Positions 33,140-42,023 are shown, counted from the stretch's first letter. The stretch: DNA of 64,000 nucleotides from Anaerolineales bacterium (GCA_030018695.1 JASEHI010000002.1:45514-109513); one strand, 5' to 3'. The notes: generated from the letters alone by a model not told the origin. Numbers and translations: made by a program.

Positions 33140-36100
33140 ATGACCACCCTTCACCTCATCTCCCACACCCACTGGGACCGCGAATGGTATCTCACCTTCC
33201 AGCAGTTCCGCCTGAAACTCGTCCATCTGATTGATGGCCTGCTCGACATTCTCGATCATGACCGCAATTTCAAATACTTCATGCTCGATGGGCAGACCAT
33301 CGTCCTCGACGACTACCTACAAATCCGCCCGGAGCGCGAGGCCGACCTGCGCCGCTACATCAAAAATGGACGCATCCTCGTCGGCCCCTGGCACATCCTG
33401 CCGGACGAGTTCCTGGTCAGCCCGGAGGCGACCATTCGCAATCTGCTCGAGGGCGATCGCACCTGCCGCAAATTCGGCCCCAAGATGATGGTCGGCTACA
33501 TCCCCGATCCGTTTGGTCACATCGGGCAGATGCCGCAAATTTTGCGCGGCTTCGGCATCGAAACCGCCTGCGTCCAGCGCGGCCTTTCAGACGAACCCTG
33601 CGAATTTTGGTGGCAGGCGCCGGATGGATCGCGCGTCTTCATGACTTATTTGCGCGATGGCTATGGAAACGCCGCGGCGCTCCCGACCTCCGACCGCGTC
33701 CATTTCGTGACGGAAGTCGGCCGCCTGCGCGATTCCCTCCTCCCATACACGCAACCCGCGACCCGTAACTCGCACATCCTGCTCATGCAAGGCACCGACC
33801 ACATGCAACCGCCGCCGGATACCGCTAAAGCAATCATTTCAGCAAAAGGCAAATTGGATGGGGATATCTTGATCCATTCCACGCTGCCGGAATATATTAG
33901 AGCAGCAAAATTATCCGTGAACAGTGAGCCGTTACCAGTGGTTCCAGGAGAATTGCGCGCCTCGAAACGCCACAATCTTTTGCCCGCGGTGCTCTCGGCG
34001 CGCATCTGGATCAAGCAGCGCAACCGCGCCTGTGAGACGCTGCTCGAAAAGTGGGCGGAACCGTTTTCAACGTTTTCAACGTTTGCACGTTTGCACGTTG
34101 AAACGTTGAAACGTTCAGACGTTCAAACGTTCAAACCTGCCAACATTCTCCACCAGGCCTGGCGGCTGCTCATGGAATGTCATCCGCATGATTCCATCTG
34201 CGGCTGCTCGATTGACCAGGTGCACGATGAGATGAAAGTCCGCTTCGACCAGGTGGAGCAGATTGGGGAGGAGATTACAAAGCAGAGTTTGGAAACTATC
34301 GCCGCGTGTGTGACGACCAACAGTGGACCGGAGACCGTGGACCGTCCACCGTCCATCGTTCACCGTCCATCGTCTGGGATCGTCGTCTTCAATCCCGCCT
34401 GCGGTCCGCGCACGGATGCTGTCACCGCCGAAATTGAGTTACCGCCGGGTACCGGCAAATTTGAAATCAGCGATGAAAGCGGCACAACCATTCCGCATCA
34501 AACCATCGGCTTGGGCAGCCGCGAGCTCATCCGCGTGGCGATGACTGCGAAAGAATTGCAAAGCGGCTTCGGCAACATCCATGCGGGTCGCGTGGCGGGG
34601 ATGGTGATACAGGATATCAGCCTGCGCCGCGAGGGAACACAGGTGTTCATTGAGGCTGTTTTAAGCGAAAGCGGCGAACCGAATTTGACGGCTTGGAACA
34701 GCGCCCTCCAGCAAATCGAGGGCTATTTCCACGATCCAACCCTCACCATTTACAATGTACATGCGCGCTCGATCGCGGCCACTCGGTTGGTTTTCACCGC
34801 GCCGGATGTGCCCGGCCGCGGCTGGCGGACGTATTTTGTGCATCCCCGCCCCGGCAAAGATAAAGCGCCGGTCCGCTTACCGCCTTTGGCGCGACTGCTG
34901 ATGCCGCTGGCAAGGCTGCCGGTTGTGCAAAAACTGGCAACGCGTCCGCGTTACATCTCCGCAGCGCAGACAATCGAAAATGAGTTCTTCAAAGTACGCG
35001 TGGAAAAAGATGGCACATTAGTTATTCTGGCTACACGCAGTGGCGAAGAATATCGCGGCCTGAACAGATTCGTGGACGGCGGCGACTGCGGCGATGAGTA
35101 CAACTACTGCCCGCCCCCATCTGACCGCATTGTGACGGCGCGCTTTAGAGGCGTGCGTCTTCATTCCGGTGCGGTTCAGCAGACGCTGGAAATTCATCTC
35201 GAATTGCGCGTTCCCGCCGAACTTGCCCCCGACCGCAAATCAAGGTTGCGGCAGACGGTTGTCATCCCAATCACTACTCACGTTTCACTCATCACGTGCG
35301 TCCCCCGCGTGGACATTCGCACGGAAATCACAAACACGGCCAAAGACCACCGCCTGCGCGTCCACTTCCCGGCGCCATTCGCCGTGACTGAGGCCGATTA
35401 TGACGGGCATTTCGAGGTTGTGCGACGACCCATCGGTGTACCAGCCTTTGACGAGACCTGGGGTGAGCAGCCCCGGCCCGAAGTCCCGCAGCGGGCGTTT
35501 ACGGATGTTTCGAATGGCGAAATTGGATTGATGGTCGCCAATCGCGGCCTGCCGGAAGTCGAGGTACTGCTCAGGAACCCGTTTCCTTCAAGGAAACGGG
35601 TTTCTGAGAGCAAAACCGAAATCGCCCTGACCCTGTTGCGCTGCGTCGGCTGGCTCTCGCGGGATGATTTTGCCAACCGCAAAGGTCACGCCGGGCCGTT
35701 CATGCCCACGCCCGGCGCGCAGATGATCGGCAAATTGATGTTTGAATATTCGATTATTCCTCACGCGGTGGGGCGGGATGGCATCCCGCCAACTGGCTCA
35801 AGGCGGGATGCCATCCCGCCCTACGATCAAGCCTACGCCTTCGAGACCCCGATGCGCGCGGTGAGCACCGGCCTGCATGACGGCGCGTTACCGGTCGCCG
35901 GATCGTTCGTCTCGGTCGAGCCGCGCGAATTTGTTATCAGTGCAATCAAGGAATCAGATGCCGGAAAAGGCTGGATTGTACGCGGGTACAACGTCACAGA
36001 CAAAGAAATCACAATCACCCTGACTCCCTGGCGGAAATTCAAGCATATCGAACTGGTCAATCTCGCCGAAGAAAGACTGGCGGCTTTGAAACCCAATGCC

Positions 36101-36163
36101 GATGGTAGTGTGAGCCTTACTGCTGGGAAACACGAGATCCTCACAGTGCTGTTCCGCGAATGA
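33140..36163 (+). CDS. Alpha-mannosidase, glycoside hydrolase family 38
   Basis: 1007 residues. The catalytic module opens with 'LHLISHTHWDREWYLTFQQFR' in pieces (zinc ligands His9?-x-Asp at 'HTHWDRE') and has the nucleophile region 'GYIPDPFGHIGQMPQIL' (Asp123). The later 'LMECHPHDSICGCSIDQVHDEM' holds the other zinc His and the substrate-binding pair. Middle and C-terminal beta-sandwich domains follow ('FDETWGEQPRPEVPQRAFTDVSN' in parts, 'LTLLRCVGWLSRDDF'). No signal peptide, so a cytoplasmic mannan- or glycerate-related role is likely. At least four foreign repeats lie in frame (34063-34145, 34318-34378, 35571-35607, 35772-35820). The 3' end overlaps the convergent radical SAM gene by 23 bp. 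Confidence 0.92.
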   Translation: MTTLHLISHTHWDREWYLTFQQFRLKLVHLIDGLLDILDHDRNFKYFMLDGQTIVLDDYLQIRPEREADLRRYIKNGRILVGPWHILPDEFLVSPEATIRNLLEGDRTCRKFGPKMMVGYIPDPFGHIGQMPQILRGFGIETACVQRGLSDEPCEFWWQAPDGSRVFMTYLRDGYGNAAALPTSDRVHFVTEVGRLRDSLLPYTQPATRNSHILLMQGTDHMQPPPDTAKAIISAKGKLDGDILIHSTLPEYIRAAKLSVNSEPLPVVPGELRASKRHNLLPAVLSARIWIKQRNRACETLLEKWAEPFSTFSTFARLHVETLKRSDVQTFKPANILHQAWRLLMECHPHDSICGCSIDQVHDEMKVRFDQVEQIGEEITKQSLETIAACVTTNSGPETVDRPPSIVHRPSSGIVVFNPACGPRTDAVTAEIELPPGTGKFEISDESGTTIPHQTIGLGSRELIRVAMTAKELQSGFGNIHAGRVAGMVIQDISLRREGTQVFIEAVLSESGEPNLTAWNSALQQIEGYFHDPTLTIYNVHARSIAATRLVFTAPDVPGRGWRTYFVHPRPGKDKAPVRLPPLARLLMPLARLPVVQKLATRPRYISAAQTIENEFFKVRVEKDGTLVILATRSGEEYRGLNRFVDGGDCGDEYNYCPPPSDRIVTARFRGVRLHSGAVQQTLEIHLELRVPAELAPDRKSRLRQTVVIPITTHVSLITCVPRVDIRTEITNTAKDHRLRVHFPAPFAVTEADYDGHFEVVRRPIGVPAFDETWGEQPRPEVPQRAFTDVSNGEIGLMVANRGLPEVEVLLRNPFPSRKRVSESKTEIALTLLRCVGWLSRDDFANRKGHAGPFMPTPGAQMIGKLMFEYSIIPHAVGRDGIPPTGSRRDAIPPYDQAYAFETPMRAVSTGLHDGALPVAGSFVSVEPREFVISAIKESDAGKGWIVRGYNVTDKEITITLTPWRKFKHIELVNLAEERLAALKPNADGSVSLTAGKHEILTVLFRE
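34063..34145. repeat. AACGTTTGCACGTT repeat in GH38 gene
   Basis: 'ttttcaacgttttcaacgtttgcacgtttgcacgttgaaacgttg...' is wholly made of aacgtt/gcacgtt words. It encodes a Phe/Ser/Thr/Leu-rich tract (FSTFSTFARLHVETLKRSDV) between conserved blocks. Confidence 0.88.
34318..34378. repeat. CCGTGGACCGTCCACCGTCCATCG repeat in GH38 gene
   Basis: Tandem words accgtgga, ccgtccaccgtccatcgttcaccgtccatcg; encodes 'TVDRPPSIVHRPSS' in frame. Confidence 0.82.
35571..35607. repeat. Near-perfect 18-bp-arm palindrome in GH38 gene
   Basis: TCAGGAACCCGTTTCCTT, one base, AAGGAAACGGGTTTCTGA; a single mismatch. Encodes 'RNPFPSRKRVSES' in frame. Confidence 0.9.
35772..35820. repeat. GGCGGGATGGCATCCCGCC palindrome, two copies, in GH38 gene
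   Basis: Copies at 35772-35790 and 35802-35820, each a 19-bp palindrome with one centre base, separated by 11 bp. Encodes 'RDGIPPTGSRRDAIPP'. Confidence 0.9.
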
Positions 36164-37082
36164 GATCCCGGTACTGCATTGCTTGGCTTTCAACGCCGTA
36201 CATCTGATCGGGTTTCAATATCTCCGGGAAACGCTCACGCAACACCCGCCGCGCCTCGAAACACAGGTGACAGGCATCCGCATAATTCTCTTCGTGCGGA
36301 AGGTTATACTCCTGCACCAGCGCCACCGGCCCACCCGCCAGTAGAGGTCCGGCAATGGGATGGGCGCCCACGTCGTATGCCGCGCAAATTTCTTTCAGCG
36401 GTGTCTCGTAGATATTTCCCAGGGAAATCCCCTGACAAACATGCAGATTGCCGAGCGGATCGAGGTGGCAGCGCCCCGGCTCGCGCAAGTCTTCGTGCGG
36501 ACATTCGGTGAAGGTTTCCCAAGGCTGGCGGGCAGCGCGCGGGACGAGTTTTTCGACCGCCCGCCCGCGATACATCACCGCCGCGCCCTCGCCCGTGACC
36601 GTGCCCATCGTCTGCGCAGCGTTGACCGCCTCGGGCTGGCAAACGCTGATGACGCCGACGGGGATACCCAGTTGTTTTGCCGCATCCTGGGCGTTTTGCG
36701 CCTGGCGGCTCATCATCTCGCTGTAATGGTACAGGTCGCTGCTGACCGAAAGATCTTCGATCAGATCCGCCAGTGGCCGCAGCCATTCCAGCGCGTCCTC
36801 CGTCGAGTTGGCCCAATACGCGTTGGAGACCACGCCGACGCGAAAGCCCATTTGCTTCGCCATCTGCACCCCCTTGAGCATCACGGCGTAATAGAGGAAC
36901 GGCTCGCCGCCCTCGAAGTAAATGCTCGCGATTGTCCCTGTCTCTCGCGCCTGCCGCAGGATTTCCTGGATTTGAGAGAGGGTCATTACACCAGTTTGCG
37001 AGGGACTCCCGAAAACGAAACAATGGTCACACTCGAAGGTACATTGGTAGGTCAGGAGCAGGTGCAAACCAGTGAGTTTCAT
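36141..37082 (-). CDS. Radical SAM protein
   Basis: 313 residues from the ATG at 37082 (ctggaggagtgcc upstream). An N-terminal extension to 37163 would be encoded by the MITE fragment and is rejected. The cluster motif is Cys14-x3-Cys18-x2-Cys21 ('TYQCTFECDHCFVFG'), followed by 'IYFEGGEPFLYY' and 'VGVVSNAYWA'. C-terminal cysteines ('TECPHEDLREPGRCHLDPLGNLHVCQG' in parts and 'DACHLCFEARR') suggest a SPASM-like auxiliary cluster, as in peptide- or protein-modifying enzymes. No precursor peptide was identified next to it. Convergent with GH38. Confidence 0.85.
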   Translation of the reverse strand: MKLTGLHLLLTYQCTFECDHCFVFGSPSQTGVMTLSQIQEILRQARETGTIASIYFEGGEPFLYYAVMLKGVQMAKQMGFRVGVVSNAYWANSTEDALEWLRPLADLIEDLSVSSDLYHYSEMMSRQAQNAQDAAKQLGIPVGVISVCQPEAVNAAQTMGTVTGEGAAVMYRGRAVEKLVPRAARQPWETFTECPHEDLREPGRCHLDPLGNLHVCQGISLGNIYETPLKEICAAYDVGAHPIAGPLLAGGPVALVQEYNLPHEENYADACHLCFEARRVLRERFPEILKPDQMYGVESQAMQYRDLIRGTAL

Positions 37083-37094
37083 GGCACTCCTCCA

Positions 37095-37197
37095 GGATTC
37101 CGATCCAGCAAGAATCTTTTGGGTGTGTTTCATTTCAGTTGAAACCGTCCCGAAGGTTGGCAAAAAACGATGGATTCCGATCCAGCAAGAATCTTTT
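37095..37197. mobile_element. Half MITE (51 bp) flanked by a 26-bp direct repeat
   Basis: 37121-37171 matches the left half of the 109-bp element (GGGTGTGTTTCA end through the inner CGTCCCGAAGGTT arm) and then stops. A perfect 26-bp direct repeat flanks it: 37095-37120 and 37172-37197 (both ggattccgatccagcaagaa followed by tctttt). The duplicated host sequence is the 3' end of the response-regulator gene. Confidence 0.88.
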
Positions 37198-37545
37198 CAG
37201 CAAAGTGCGCAAGACATCCACGTCAAAAGGCTTGGGCAAACAATCATCTGCGCCAGCCTCAATTCCTTTCAGCCGGTCGTTTTCATCCACCAAGGCGGTC
37301 AACATCACGATTGGGATCTGGGCTGTAAGCGGATTTTGGCGCAAGCGCCGGCATAGTTCATAGCCATCCATGAGCGGCATCATCACATCCAGGAGCGCCA
37401 AATCGGGCCGTTTTTGCTCAATCAAATGCAGGGCAGCCTCCCCGCTTTGTGCTGAAACGACTTCATACCCGTCCATCTCGAGAAGTCTGGAAACAAGCCG
37501 CAGGTTAATATTCTCGTCGTCCACAATCAAGATACGTAAGGGCAT
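37135..37545 (-). CDS. Single-domain response regulator (CheY-like)
   Basis: 136 residues from the ATG at 37545 (ggaagg 9 bp upstream). Receiver domain with Asp9-Asp10, phospho-acceptor Asp53 ('LALLDVMMPLMDGYEL'), Thr83 ('IVMLTAL') and Lys105 ('CLPKPFD'). No output domain. The last 11 residues (after 'LLDRNP') are encoded by the inserted half MITE, so the original C-terminus has been replaced. No cognate kinase is adjacent. Confidence 0.92.
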   Translation of the reverse strand: MPLRILIVDDENINLRLVSRLLEMDGYEVVSAQSGEAALHLIEQKRPDLALLDVMMPLMDGYELCRRLRQNPLTAQIPIVMLTALVDENDRLKGIEAGADDCLPKPFDVDVLRTLLKRFLLDRNPSFFANLRDGFN

Positions 37546-37589
37546 GGTAATCATCCTTCCCTTCGGGACTATGTTTACTGCTTCTTGCC

Positions 37590-37875
37590 GAAGGCCTAAT
37601 CGGCATAAAATGCCGAACCTGCCTGTCCTGCCTGCGCCAGTGCCGCAGGCACAGGTGGCCGACAGGCCAGGGAATGTGCGTTTTTCCTCCGAGTAGGCCT
37701 GCGGCGGCAATAACGGTATTATAATTCGGCGATTTACCGAGTAGGCTTCGGCGCAGGCAGCACCACAGTTAAACGTGGAGAAAGGTTTTGAACCGCGAAG
37801 GCCGCTAAGACCGCTAAGAAAACCCTAAAAACTTTGCTCTCTTTGCGTGCCTGGCGGTTCGATAAAGGCTTTTTC
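37590..37875. repeat. Repeat-filled intergenic region upstream of upp
   Basis: The 510-bp gap between the response regulator and upp holds 'cctgtcctgcctgcgccagtgccgcaggcacaggtggccgacaggcc' type inverted words (37619-37670), then 'gaaccgcgaaggccgctaagaccgctaag' (37789-37818), then 'tttgcgtgcctggcggttcgataaagg', which partly complements it. 37876-38018 shows nothing beyond a TATAAT box at 38019-38024 before upp. Confidence 0.65.
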
Positions 37876-38055
37876 GGGCGCTCCACGGTTAAGTGCAGTC
37901 TTACCTCGGCGCAGTACGCAGTAGAATACTCGAAATATGAAGAAATCGTCAAGCATGTTTCAGGGTTTTTCTTTGTAGATTTGTAAGAAGGCTGTGAGCA
38001 GGTTTTGCATTTTGCCACTATAATAACCGCAAATGCAAATCCAATGGAGTGTCAA

Positions 38056-38682
38056 ATGTCAAACATTTTTCCTTCCCCACATCCCCTGGTGGCCCACAAA
38101 CTGACCCGCCTGCGCGATCAAAGCACAAACCCGAAGAAATTTCGTGAACTGGTGCGCGAGATCGCGGCGTTGATGGCTTACGAAGCCACCGCGGACCTCC
38201 AGACTGTTCCCCGAACCGTAGAAACGCCGCTCTCACCCTGTACCGGCGCAGAGTTGCAGGAAAAGATCGGCCTGGTGCCGATCCTGCGCGCCGGCCTGGG
38301 TATGGTCGAAGGCTTCTGGGAACTCATGCCCTCGGCCGAAGTATGGCACATCGGACTGTACCGCGACGAGCGGACACTCAAGCCGGTGGAATATTACAAC
38401 AAGCTGCCCATCGAGCCGACCGTCTCCGTCTGCCTCATCCTGGACCCGATGCTGGCTACCGGCGGTTCAGCCGTCGCCACCGCGGACGTCTTGAAGCGCT
38501 GGGGCGTGAGAAAGATCAAATTCGTGGGTTTGATCGCCGCGCCGGAGGGGATCGCCGCCATGCAGAAAGCCCATCCCGATATCCCCATCCATCTGGCTGC
38601 GGTTGACGATCACCTGAACGAGCGTGGCTACATCGTCCCCGGGCTGGGGGATGCGGGCGACCGGCAGTTTGGGACCGGTTAA
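38056..38682 (+). CDS. upp: Uracil phosphoribosyltransferase
   Basis: 208 residues from ATG 38056. It converts uracil plus PRPP to UMP. Signatures: '[37 protein letters not shown]' in parts, '[21 protein letters not shown]', '[19 protein letters not shown]', the PRPP loop '[13 protein letters not shown]', and the end '[26 protein letters not shown]'. A TATAAT box at 38019-38024 fits a start about 25 bp upstream of the ATG. Forms a salvage set with the pyrimidine phosphorylase at 20504. Confidence 0.97.
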   Translation: MSNIFPSPHPLVAHKLTRLRDQSTNPKKFRELVREIAALMAYEATADLQTVPRTVETPLSPCTGAELQEKIGLVPILRAGLGMVEGFWELMPSAEVWHIGLYRDERTLKPVEYYNKLPIEPTVSVCLILDPMLATGGSAVATADVLKRWGVRKIKFVGLIAAPEGIAAMQKAHPDIPIHLAAVDDHLNERGYIVPGLGDAGDRQFGTG

Positions 38683-39245
38683 GAATTTTCCTTTTCGATT
38701 ACTACCCAGACATTATAGCCTTCATACTCGATGTACGCTGTGGCGTTTGCAAATGAAAACAGGCTGGCAATTTGAGCGCCGGAGAGAAAGCGGCTGCGCA
38801 TGAAGGCCGCTTTTTCAAATAACGCGATCAGCTTCACCGCGAAGTTATGGATGTCGGGTTCCAGGATCACGATCCGGCCGCCGGGCGCGAGCACACGCCA
38901 CAGTTCCCGCGCGGTTTCGGTCTGGCTAAAAACATGGTGCAATGCATCCACCATGAGGATGCGCTCGAAAGAAGCGCCCGGGAAGGGTAGCCGTTCGGTG
39001 CACGCGCAGGCAGTTTGCAAGTCCTTGGCCGCAGCCTGCTTCAGCATCCCTGTCGAGAGGTCAGCAACCAGGATTTGGCCGGCGAGATCGCGCAGCCTCC
39101 CGCTGACCCGGCCGGTGCCGCCGCCAGCGTCCAGCAGACGTCCACCTGTCGGCAGGCCGGCGATCCGATTCAGCGAAGGCAATGGAGAATATTTGATCAA
39201 GCGATCATAAAAAGGGGCGAGAAAGCCAAAATGGTCGAGGTGCAT
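38679..39245 (-). CDS. Class I SAM-dependent methyltransferase (UbiE/Coq5-like)
   Basis: 188 residues, short form. Motif I '[16 protein letters not shown]', acidic end of strand 2 '[13 protein letters not shown]', '[23 protein letters not shown]' and '[17 protein letters not shown]'. Substrate unknown. Convergent with upp (4-bp overlap of the 3' ends) and downstream of the ComEA-like gene on the same strand. Confidence 0.88.
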   Translation of the reverse strand: MHLDHFGFLAPFYDRLIKYSPLPSLNRIAGLPTGGRLLDAGGGTGRVSGRLRDLAGQILVADLSTGMLKQAAAKDLQTACACTERLPFPGASFERILMVDALHHVFSQTETARELWRVLAPGGRIVILEPDIHNFAVKLIALFEKAAFMRSRFLSGAQIASLFSFANATAYIEYEGYNVWVVIEKENS

Positions 39246-39251
39246 GGTACC

Positions 39252-39779
39252 CTAGGGGCCGACTTTGATGAGGTCTTTGATCTTGTCATAAGTAACCGGC
39301 CCAATGCCAGGGACATTCTGAATATCCTGGGGAAATTGGAATGGCCCATGTTCGAGACGGTAGTTGACAATACTCTTGGCAGTAGTTGGGCCGATGCCGG
39401 GCAAGGTATCCAGTTCCTCGACCGTTGCGGTATTAATATTGATCCGTCCACCGCTGACGTGGCTCGCGCTGCTCCTGATGGGAATGTCCAACTGCTGACC
39501 GTCTTGAAGCGGCGCGGCCAGGTTGATCCCCTCTTGTTCGGCGTTGGGGAGGAATCCGCCGGCGAACAGGACGGCATCGTTAACGCGGCTGCCTTCCGGC
39601 AGGCTGTAGACTCCCGGCGTCGCGACTGCCCCCGTGACATAAACCATAAGCGATCCGAGTGTGGGTGAAGGCAGGAGCGTCACCCCTTCACCACGCGGTT
39701 GACTGGCCCCGATCCAGATCACGCCCGCTGCGAGCAGGCCGATCAAGACTCCCATGGTAATGTAAAGGAATGTTTTCAA
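39252..39779 (-). CDS. ComEA-like protein: membrane anchor, SLBB domain, helix-hairpin-helix
   Basis: 175 residues from a TTG at 39779 that overlaps the stop of the CPBP gene (TTGA), the non-ATG equivalent of an ATGA coupling. An internal ATG ('MGVLIGLLAAG') is the alternative. An N-terminal membrane helix is followed by an SLBB domain ('VYVTGAVATPGVYSLPEGSRVNDAVLFAGGFLPNA' in parts) and two HhH motifs ('INTATVEELDTLPGIGPTTAKSIVNYR', 'IQNVPGIGPVTYDKIKDLI'). ComEA binds incoming DNA during natural transformation; no other com genes are in this window. Confidence 0.88.
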   Translation of the reverse strand: MKTFLYITMGVLIGLLAAGVIWIGASQPRGEGVTLLPSPTLGSLMVYVTGAVATPGVYSLPEGSRVNDAVLFAGGFLPNAEQEGINLAAPLQDGQQLDIPIRSSASHVSGGRININTATVEELDTLPGIGPTTAKSIVNYRLEHGPFQFPQDIQNVPGIGPVTYDKIKDLIKVGP

Positions 39780-40411
39780 AGGACACCCGCCGCAACCAAA
39801 ATCGTGAAGGAGGCGACAAACCAGTGGATCAAGAGAGGGTAGACAAATGATTTCGTGCGCCAGGCGACCCAGCCAAACGCAAAGCCGCCAAATATTGTCG
39901 AGAGCGTTTCGATCTCGGGCTTGCCGATATGCGCCAGGGCAAACGGCACGGCTTGCAGCCAGAGCGCTTCGGGGCCGAATTTGCGAGCATAGCCGAACAA
40001 TATCCAGCCGCGAAAGAAAAATTCCCAGCCCAACAGATCGAGAAAAGTATTCCAAGGTAAACCATCCACCTGGGTTTTGTAATAATCTTTCATACTGGCA
40101 TCACCCCGCGCCAGGAACCACAAGACCGGCGCGATAAGGATAATAGCCAGGATAGTGAGAGTTATGCCGGCGCGCCAGTCGCCCAATGTGAAACCAAAGT
40201 CACGCGGTTTCTGGCGGAAGATGACCAGGATGATAAACAGTGGAATAAGCAAATATAGAATTGTGCGGTCAACTGCCTTCCATTCAACGATCCCCCACTC
40301 TTTCGGCGTAATGCGATAATAGTAATCCACCATCAGCAGCAATGTACTCAGGACAGTGATGGTGACGATTTTCCAGTCGAATTTCAGGTTGGTTTTGAGC
40401 AAGGCGCGCAT
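39776..40411 (-). CDS. CPBP-family intramembrane metalloprotease (CAAX/Abi-like)
   Basis: 211 residues, about six membrane helices. The CPBP motif 1, normally EExxxR, reads 'GWEFFFRGW': only the second Glu is kept. Motifs with the metal His are present ('PFALAHIG' and 'PLLIHWFVASF'). Family members cleave prenylated proteins, process bacteriocins or have unknown jobs. The loss of the first Glu is seen in some Chloroflexota copies (recollection), so activity is uncertain. Coupled to the ComEA-like gene. Confidence 0.85.
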   Translation of the reverse strand: MRALLKTNLKFDWKIVTITVLSTLLLMVDYYYRITPKEWGIVEWKAVDRTILYLLIPLFIILVIFRQKPRDFGFTLGDWRAGITLTILAIILIAPVLWFLARGDASMKDYYKTQVDGLPWNTFLDLLGWEFFFRGWILFGYARKFGPEALWLQAVPFALAHIGKPEIETLSTIFGGFAFGWVAWRTKSFVYPLLIHWFVASFTILVAAGVL

Positions 40412-40462
40412 GGCAGGTGCAGTTATGGTAGCCAGTAGGCTACCATTATCAGTGAGGAGTGA

Positions 40463-41878
40463 TCAGTAAGGGAAGTAGGTCTGGTTACCGTTCGGGCCAA
40501 GAAGTTGCGCCAAAATACCAGCATCGCGCTGAAGTTCAAGACCCCAGTTGAGGAAAAGAAGCAAAACAGCCAGCCCGGCAAAGAGGAGGGCGATTCTCCC
40601 GCTGCGGGTTTGCACGCGCACTTTAAACGCGGCCAGGCCTCCGCTCCAGAATTGGGCCGCGAGGATGCCCAGGAACGGGATAAGCGTCAGATGAAAGCGG
40701 TCTTCGCCAAGGATGAAGATATGCGGCGTCAGGTATCCCAGGATGAAAAGCGCCATCAGCAGGTTTTCGCGCCGCCAGCGGGTGATGGCCAGGCCAAAGG
40801 CAGCCGAGGCGCTGACAATCATAAACGGCATCAGAACGATGGCCGCAATCGTTAGCAAAAGCGGCGTCGAAATATAGCCGAAGAAGTTATTGGAATAGAA
40901 ATAGGTCAGGGCGCGGCGTTCCAGGCCGAAGAAGTATCCCAGCCGGCGCACAGCCAGATAAGGGATGCGGCCGGGGTCGGCTTTGATAAATTCAATCGCC
41001 TTCGCCTGCCCGATTTCGTCGCGCAGACCGTCATCCATCATCGTCATCAATTCGAGTGATTGAGGATATTGGAAGGTGCCAAACCCTTCTGGGTGATACC
41101 CCATATATAAATCATACCCAAGCGCCGACTCGATACCGGTCAGTCGCCCATGCAAAAGAGTGTTGCGCACCATCCACGGCAAGGTGACGACCGTCACGGT
41201 GAGAAAAACAAGCACTGCCATCTTGCGTTCGCGCAGCCCAAACCAGATCCAAAGAACGGACAATCCGGCAAAAACCAGCGAGACCGAACGGGTGAGCGCG
41301 GTCAGGCCGAGGAGAATCCCGGCCAGGATGAACCAGCGCGCCCGTAAGGCAAGCATCGCGCTCAACGCCAGCACAAAAAATAGATTCTCCGTGGCCAGCG
41401 AGAGAGGATAGATGACCAGCAAGGGATAGCAGGCCACCACCCAGGCTGAGATTTTCGCGGCCTTTTCGTTCTCCGGAAAGAATCGCCGCGCCAGGGCATA
41501 GGTCAGCGGGACGAGCGCCGCACCGAGAAAGGCCTGCACCAGCCGGGCGGTGAAGAAGCGGTTGGCATCCACCCCGGCAAGAAAATAAATCAGCGCCAGG
41601 AAAGCCGGATAAAGCGGAGGGCGGAAGGAGGTCAGTACGCCGCGCGGGTCGTAATCAACACTGGAAAGGTCAAGGTTGATATAAGGCTGGATGAGAGGCA
41701 GGTCTTCCTGGGCGTACCAGCGGTAGCCATTTCCCGCCACAAGGCTGCGCGCCAGCATGTCATACTGGAACATATCGTCCAGGCCGATGCCGAGGTTGAA
41801 GGAAAGCAGGACCGGGACGAGCCGTAAAACGAACGCGACGAGAAAGATGCGAGCCGGGAATGAAATCTTCATCTTCAT
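40463..41878 (-). CDS. GT39/ArnT-like membrane glycosyltransferase
   Basis: 471 residues with about ten membrane helices. The first extracytoplasmic loop has the acidic pair in 'LGIGLDDMFQYDMLARSL', the position of the catalytic Asp in PMT/ArnT-type transferases, then 'GVLTSFRPPLYPAFLALIYFLAG' and 'RLVQAFLGAALVPLTYALARRFF'. Such enzymes move sugars from polyprenyl phosphate carriers to proteins or lipids. The donor is unknown; the GtrA-like gene at 3017 could belong to the same pathway class. Confidence 0.8.
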   Translation of the reverse strand: MKMKISFPARIFLVAFVLRLVPVLLSFNLGIGLDDMFQYDMLARSLVAGNGYRWYAQEDLPLIQPYINLDLSSVDYDPRGVLTSFRPPLYPAFLALIYFLAGVDANRFFTARLVQAFLGAALVPLTYALARRFFPENEKAAKISAWVVACYPLLVIYPLSLATENLFFVLALSAMLALRARWFILAGILLGLTALTRSVSLVFAGLSVLWIWFGLRERKMAVLVFLTVTVVTLPWMVRNTLLHGRLTGIESALGYDLYMGYHPEGFGTFQYPQSLELMTMMDDGLRDEIGQAKAIEFIKADPGRIPYLAVRRLGYFFGLERRALTYFYSNNFFGYISTPLLLTIAAIVLMPFMIVSASAAFGLAITRWRRENLLMALFILGYLTPHIFILGEDRFHLTLIPFLGILAAQFWSGGLAAFKVRVQTRSGRIALLFAGLAVLLLFLNWGLELQRDAGILAQLLGPNGNQTYFPY

Positions 41879-42023
41879 GATTGCATCCGAAATTCGATCA
41901 ATGTGGCGTGTATCCTTGAGCGCTATGCATTCAGTATATCCAACTCCGGCGCGCTGTCAAGCAGAGGAGGATTCTGATTGTCGTTTGCAAAACCCGGGAT
42001 TGCAACTCATGCTAAAATCAATA

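Noticed and set aside
37876..38055. Riboswitch or leader upstream of upp
   Set aside because: Only about 25 nt lie between the likely start site and the ATG; too short for a known aptamer such as the PyrR site.
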